Program-made: the position numbers and the translations under genes | Notes under the pieces: generated by a model | Told to the model about the DNA's origin: nothing | Databases searched by the model: none | What the model saw: only the letters and a program-made list of their open reading frames with translations | In this document: positions 36,071 to 64,000 of the stretch, piece after piece | Numbering within the stretch: position 1 is the stretch's first letter | How the letters are laid out: the number at the start of each line of letters is the position of its first letter | Assembly (NCBI RefSeq): GCF_001613405.1 | Contig: NZ_BDCH01000025.1 | Location: 1-64,000, forward strand | Direction: 5' to 3' | Origin: Nocardia crassostreae | GTDB lineage: Bacteria; Actinomycetota; Actinomycetes; Mycobacteriales; Mycobacteriaceae | Length of the DNA: 64,000 nucleotides

Positions 36071-36178
36071 TCAGGGGGCGGTGGGGGTGCCGGGGGTCAC
36101 CGAGATGCCGGAGCCGGAACCGATGAGGTGGGCTATGGCCTGGAGCAGGCTGGTGAAGCCCGCGCTGCCGAGATCCAT
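36071..36178 (-). CDS. Micro-ORF 2 of the post-mbtH trio (35 residues)
   Basis: ATG 36178 to TGA 36071 encodes 35 residues: MDLGSAGFTSLLQAIAHLI followed by GSGSGISVTPGTPTAP. The layout is an acidic start, a hydrophobic/amphipathic helix, a GSGSG hinge and a Pro/Thr tail. AGAAGGAC lies about 8 bp upstream of the ATG. It is shorter than usual gene-calling cut-offs, so it would normally go unannotated. Confidence 0.52.
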   Translation of the reverse strand: MDLGSAGFTSLLQAIAHLIGSGSGISVTPGTPTAP

Positions 36179-36214
36179 GTCGTGAGTCCTTCTGCGAGTT
36201 GCCGTTACGACCGA

Positions 36215-36307
36215 TCAGGCGGCGTTGGGGTTGTAGTTGAGGCTGGAGCCCGCGCTGAGGAAGTTCAGCACGGTGGTGAGGATGGCTCCGATGTCTACGC
36301 CTTCCAT
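36215..36307 (-). CDS. Micro-ORF 1 of the post-mbtH trio (30 residues)
   Basis: ATG 36307 to TGA 36215 encodes 30 residues: MEGVDIGAILTTVLNFLSAG followed by SSLNYNPNAA. It has the same plan as the next two micro-ORFs and the best ribosome-binding site of the three (GGAAAGGA, 6 bp before ATG), which is the main reason to believe it. The frame is open upstream through mbtH but that is the mbtH shadow. It starts 50 bp after the mbtH stop. Confidence 0.58.
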   Translation of the reverse strand: MEGVDIGAILTTVLNFLSAGSSLNYNPNAA

Positions 36308-36333
36308 GGATTTCCTTTCCGAGGGGGGTGGGG

Positions 36334-36354
36334 CGCGGAAGACGGTGTTCCGCG
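36334..36354 (-). promoter_or_regulatory. Small hairpin between mbtH and micro-ORF 1
   Basis: CGCGGAA (36334-36340) pairs with TTCCGCG (36348-36354) around a 7-nt loop directly after the mbtH stop. It is too weak for a clear terminator and may be a processing or stabilising stem that lets micropeptide mRNA accumulate separately from the NRPS message. Confidence 0.35.
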
Positions 36355-36357
36355 GGG

Positions 36358-36573
36358 CTATTCGGCTTCGGCCATGGCGTCGATGAGCGATTGGGGACGC
36401 ATATCGGTCCACTGCGTTTCGACGTAGGCCAGGCAGTCCGGACGGGACGCGGGCCCGTGCGCGATGGTCCAGCCACCGGGGATGGCGGCGAAGACGGGCC
36501 ACAGGGAGTGCTGAGCCTCTTCGTTGACCAGCACGTAGAACTGCGCGTCTTCGTCATCGAAGGGGTTGCTCAT
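36358..36573 (-). CDS. mbtH: MbtH-family protein
   Basis: This 71-residue MbtH protein, the small chaperone that binds NRPS adenylation domains, has all signature elements: NEEAQHSLWPVFAAIPGGW, the RPDCLAYVE segment and TQWTDMRPQSL. ATG 36573 (MSNPFDDED) is chosen over a start ten codons upstream because GAAAGG precedes it and MbtH proteins begin here. It follows the NRPS stop by 64 bp in the same operon, so it probably serves that NRPS. Confidence 0.95.
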   Translation of the reverse strand: MSNPFDDEDAQFYVLVNEEAQHSLWPVFAAIPGGWTIAHGPASRPDCLAYVETQWTDMRPQSLIDAMAEAE

Positions 36574-36637
36574 CGGATTGCCTTTCTCGAAGTCCGCAGC
36601 CAATCCTGGCGGAACAAGACTGTGAACAAGAGGCTTT

Positions 36638-39600
36638 TCACAATATTGGTGACTGTGGATTTCCGCTGCCCGGCGCGAGGACGCGCGCTATCCGGGCGAG
36701 CGCCTCGGGTGCGGTCATGCGCCAGTGCGTGACCGGGACCGCATAGCTGTGCAGGATGCCGTCGATGGCATCGGTCCAGCCGGAGACGCCGATGGTGCAG
36801 GTCGGATCATCCAGGGCGGCAGTGAAATACAGCAGGTCGCCCTTGAAGCGGCGGGGGCGGTAGGCGCCGGTGAGGGCCACCGAGTGCAGCGCCGCGTCGA
36901 TGATCCGGGCGCGGCGGCCGGAGTCCAGCCCGGCCAGTTGATCACCCAGCGGGCCGCCCACCACCTCGGACAGGTCGACCGGCCCGGATTCACCGGCGTG
37001 CGGATCGAGGTAGCTGTCCAGCATGGCCAGGAGGGCGACCTGTTCGCCTTCCTCCTGGAGCCGCACGGCGACGGCATGGGCGAGCACGCCGCCGAGCGAC
37101 CAGCCCAGGAGGTGATAGGGCCCGCCGGGCTGCACCGAGCGAATCGCCGACACGTAGACGCGCGCCCAGTCCTCGATCGAATCCGGCAGCGCCGCATCCG
37201 ATCTCAGCGCGGGCGATTGCAAGCCGTAGAGCGGTCGGTCCGGATCGAGGTGCGCGGCCAGCCCGGCGAAGGACCAGGCGATGCCGCCGACCGGATGAAT
37301 GCAGAACAGCGGCTCGGCCGTCCCCGACCGGCGCAGCGGCAGCACCACGTCGAACGCGGACTCGGGATCGATACCGGTCGCGCCGGAGCGGCGCGCGGCG
37401 ATCTCCGCGACGAGTGCGTCCGGCGTGGATGCGGTGAACAGCCACAGCACCGGGACCGCTTCTCCGAGCAGCTCGCTCAGGCGCGCCGCCAGTCGGGTGG
37501 CGGCCATGGAGGTGCCGCCGAGCTCGAAGAAGTTGTCGTCCAACCCGATTCGTTCGATGCCGAGTACCTCGGTGAACACCGCGCAGACGGTGGACTCCAG
37601 TTCCGTTGCCGGTGCCCGGAACACTCCGGCGGTGAACTCCGGATCCGGCAGCGCCCGGCGATCCAGCTTGCCGGAGGCATTGAGCGGGAAGGCATCCAGC
37701 ACAACGAAGGCCGACGGCACCATATAGCCCGGCAGCCGGTGCGAGAGCGAGCGCCGGAGCGCTTCGGTGTCGAGCTCGGCGCCCGCCGCGGGCACCAGGT
37801 AGGCGATCAGACGGTCCGAGCGGACCGCGACCACCGCTTGCCCCACCGCCTCCTCGGCAATGAGCGCCGTCTCGACCTCGCCGGGTTCGATACGCAGTCC
37901 GCGCAGCTTCACCTGGAAGTCGGTGCGGCCCAGGTACTCCAGCTCACCTTCGCGATTCCACTTCACCAGGTCGCCCGTGCGGTACATGCGCTCGCCGAGT
38001 TCGAACGGATTGGCCACGAACCGATCCGAGGTCAGATCCGCCCGTCCCACATAGCCTTGTGCGAGCTGCGTCCCGGCGAGGTACAGCTCACCCGCGACGC
38101 CCACGGGCACCGGCCGCAAGCGCGAATCCAGCACGTAAACCTTGGTGTTGAACACCGGCCGCCCGATCGGCACCGTGACCGTGTCCGTCTCGGTCACCTC
38201 GTGATAGGTGACGTCGACGGCCACCTCGGTGGGCCCGTACAGGTTGTGCAGCGTCGCACCGGTCAGCGTGCGAAGACGCCGCGCGGTATCGGCGGTCAAG
38301 GCTTCACCGGAGGCGAAAACCTGCCGCAGACTTACGTATTCGGCTGCCGCGGGTTCGGCGACGAACGCGGCGAGCATGGACGGCACGAAGTGCACCGTGC
38401 TCACACCCTCCGCCGCGATCAATCGCGCCAGGTAGGCCGGATCGCGATGCCCGTCCGGCGCGGCCAGCACCAGGCGCGCTCCGATCTGCAACGGCCAGAA
38501 CAACTCCCACACCGACACGTCGAAGGTCGCCGGAGTCTTCTGCAAGACGATGTCCGCAGGTGTGAGGCGATAGGCGAACTGCATCCACACCAGGCGGTTC
38601 ACGATGGCCGCGTGCGAGACGGCCACGCCCTTCGGCCGACCCGTCGATCCGGACGTGAAGATCACGTACGCGGCGCTCCGCGCCCGCAGCGGGCTCCGCC
38701 GCTCGGCATCGGTGACCGGGGTGTCCGTAAAGGCCGACAGCCCCAGCTCGTCGGTCCGAACCACCGTTCCGGCGTGTTCGAGTCCGGAATCCACATCGGC
38801 GGTGGTCAGCACGCAGACCGGCTGCGCGGTCTCGAGGATGTATCCGGTCCGTTCCGCGGGCTGATCCGGATCGATCGGCACATACGCCGCCCCTGCCTTC
38901 ACGATGGCGTAGACGGCGACCACCAGATCGACCGACCGCCGCATCGCCACGGCCACCCGATCCTGCGGCCCGACCCCGCGCCCGATCAGATACCGCGCCA
39001 GCCGGTTCACCCGGGCATCCAGCTCGGCATAGGTCAGCACCTGTTGCCCCACACCGGTTCCGGCCTCATCGGCCACCAGCGCGACGGCGTCGGGATGCTC
39101 CGCTACCGCGGCATCGAACAGCGAGGCCAGCGTCGGCCGCGGTTCGACATCGATATCGGCGTGAGTGCTGTTCCAGTCCACCAGGATTCGATGGCGCTCG
39201 ACGGGCGCCAGCACCTCGATCTCTCCGACCACGGCCGATTCATCGGCGATGACCGCGTCGAGGATGCGCAGGAACCGGTCCACGAAGCCGTCCACAGTCG
39301 CCGGATCGAACAGATCCGTCGCATAGGTGACAGCGCCGCTGATTCCAGCGGGCGCACCGGCTTCGTCGTACGTATCAGTGACGAACCAGTGCAGATCGAA
39401 CTGCGACACCTGCGTATCGGGTTCGACCGCAGCCACCGTGAGTCCCGGCAGTTCCAGCACATCCGGCGCCAGATTCTGGAAGGACAACCCCACCTGGAAC
39501 AGCGGATGCCGCGCCGTCGACCGCACCGGATTCAGCACCTCGACTAGCCGCTCGAACGGCACCTCGGCATGGGCGAACGCCTCGAGATCCCGCTCCCGCA

Positions 39601-39934
39601 CCTGCGCGAGCAGAGCGGCGAACCGCGCGTTCGGGTCCACCTCGGTCCGCAGGACGAACGTGTTCACGAACATGCCGATCAGATCGTCCAATTCGCGTTC
39701 GCCGCGACCGGCGATCGGCGTGCCCACCGCGATATCCGCGGTGCCCGACAACCGGGCCAGCAGCACCGCCAGGACGGTTCGCACCACCATGAACAGCGAC
39801 GCATTGTGCGCCCGCGCGAGCTCCGCCAACCCCGCGTGCCGCTGCGCATCGATGACGAAGCGCGCCGCCCGCCCGCGGAACGACTGCACGGCAGGTCGCG
39901 GCCGATCGGTCGGCAATTCCAGCTGATCGGGCAA
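36638..39934 (-). CDS. NRPS, third fragment: end of C8, A8, T8, thioesterase
   Basis: This frame holds 1098 residues from a TTG at 39934, but it is simply the continuation of the frame above the TGA at 39953-39955. Contents in order: C-terminal half of condensation domain 8, a complete A domain with serine code, a T domain (LGGTSMAATR) and a type I thioesterase (CIHPVGGIAWSF; nucleophile elbow GWSLGG, Ser codon 37096-37098). The thioesterase would hydrolyse or cyclise the finished peptide. If the TGA is real, this piece would have to be translated separately and could not receive the peptide through an intact C domain. Confidence 0.9.
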   Translation of the reverse strand: MPDQLELPTDRPRPAVQSFRGRAARFVIDAQRHAGLAELARAHNASLFMVVRTVLAVLLARLSGTADIAVGTPIAGRGERELDDLIGMFVNTFVLRTEVDPNARFAALLAQVRERDLEAFAHAEVPFERLVEVLNPVRSTARHPLFQVGLSFQNLAPDVLELPGLTVAAVEPDTQVSQFDLHWFVTDTYDEAGAPAGISGAVTYATDLFDPATVDGFVDRFLRILDAVIADESAVVGEIEVLAPVERHRILVDWNSTHADIDVEPRPTLASLFDAAVAEHPDAVALVADEAGTGVGQQVLTYAELDARVNRLARYLIGRGVGPQDRVAVAMRRSVDLVVAVYAIVKAGAAYVPIDPDQPAERTGYILETAQPVCVLTTADVDSGLEHAGTVVRTDELGLSAFTDTPVTDAERRSPLRARSAAYVIFTSGSTGRPKGVAVSHAAIVNRLVWMQFAYRLTPADIVLQKTPATFDVSVWELFWPLQIGARLVLAAPDGHRDPAYLARLIAAEGVSTVHFVPSMLAAFVAEPAAAEYVSLRQVFASGEALTADTARRLRTLTGATLHNLYGPTEVAVDVTYHEVTETDTVTVPIGRPVFNTKVYVLDSRLRPVPVGVAGELYLAGTQLAQGYVGRADLTSDRFVANPFELGERMYRTGDLVKWNREGELEYLGRTDFQVKLRGLRIEPGEVETALIAEEAVGQAVVAVRSDRLIAYLVPAAGAELDTEALRRSLSHRLPGYMVPSAFVVLDAFPLNASGKLDRRALPDPEFTAGVFRAPATELESTVCAVFTEVLGIERIGLDDNFFELGGTSMAATRLAARLSELLGEAVPVLWLFTASTPDALVAEIAARRSGATGIDPESAFDVVLPLRRSGTAEPLFCIHPVGGIAWSFAGLAAHLDPDRPLYGLQSPALRSDAALPDSIEDWARVYVSAIRSVQPGGPYHLLGWSLGGVLAHAVAVRLQEEGEQVALLAMLDSYLDPHAGESGPVDLSEVVGGPLGDQLAGLDSGRRARIIDAALHSVALTGAYRPRRFKGDLLYFTAALDDPTCTIGVSGWTDAIDGILHSYAVPVTHWRMTAPEALARIARVLAPGSGNPQSPIL

Positions 39935-39952
39935 ATCCGTCAGCGCCGTCCG

Positions 39953-64000
<24,048 letters not shown>

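Noticed and set aside
36215..36307. Assigning the micro-ORFs to the corynebacterial PorA/PorH family
   Set aside because: Only size and general amphipathic character agree; there is no motif match, and the setting next to an NRPS and mbtH is different.
35892..36557. 221-codon minus-strand frame covering the micro-ORF region
   Set aside because: It is Arg/Pro/Ser-rich, lacks a ribosome-binding site, overlaps mbtH in the wrong frame and runs through the terminator hairpin; the three short frames have better start signals.

Overview
The window comes from a high-GC actinobacterium of the Mycobacteriales, most likely a Nocardia. The evidence is a complete mce (mammalian cell entry) operon, a leucine-catabolism locus laid out like Rv2498c-Rv2506 of Mycobacterium tuberculosis, a DUF4254 protein, an MpaB-family oxygenase, a DUF5753/DUF397 cassette, a cutinase-family enzyme and a very large NRPS with an MbtH partner. 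The species cannot be fixed from sequence alone.

Layout. 1-4.1 kb: an edge-truncated XRE regulator with a PLD-like domain, a WYL regulator and a divergent epoxide hydrolase (both broken by in-frame stops), an SDR and a DUF4254 protein. 4.1-13.2 kb: a tightly overlapping minus-strand operon accD1-accA1-fadE-maoC-citE-acetoacetyl-CoA ligase with a divergent TetR gene; together these would take methylcrotonyl-CoA from leucine to acetoacetyl-CoA. 13.3-14.7 kb: SRPBCC and MpaB-family genes. 14.9-25.8 kb: a plus-strand mce operon (two small membrane proteins, yrbE-A, yrbE-B with an in-frame stop, mceA-F, an Mce-associated protein) ending in a tandem-TetR regulator of the Mce3R kind. 25.8-31.6 kb: secreted and hypothetical proteins, a cutinase-family hydrolase, a Tat-exported FAD oxidoreductase, a DUF1835-type protein and a Gly/Ser-rich membrane protein. 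31.8-33.1 kb: a DUF5753 HTH gene with two DUF397 genes. 33.1-35.5 kb: Tat-lipoprotein agmatine deiminase, TetR and alpha/beta hydrolase.

35.6-64 kb is a minus-strand biosynthetic locus. An NRPS gene enters from beyond the right edge and holds, in this window, one partial and eight complete C-A-T modules plus a terminal thioesterase. It is followed by mbtH and three tandem, unannotated 30-35-residue peptides that share one architecture, then a strong terminator hairpin. Three A domains carry the textbook serine code. The NRPS frame is broken by a one-base insertion in a G run, a TAG and a TGA.

Across the window, four otherwise normal genes carry six in-frame stops and one frameshift. Either the assembly has uncorrected errors or this strain has lost function in several genes; raw reads would decide. 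The most novel-looking item is the trio of micro-ORFs behind mbtH.
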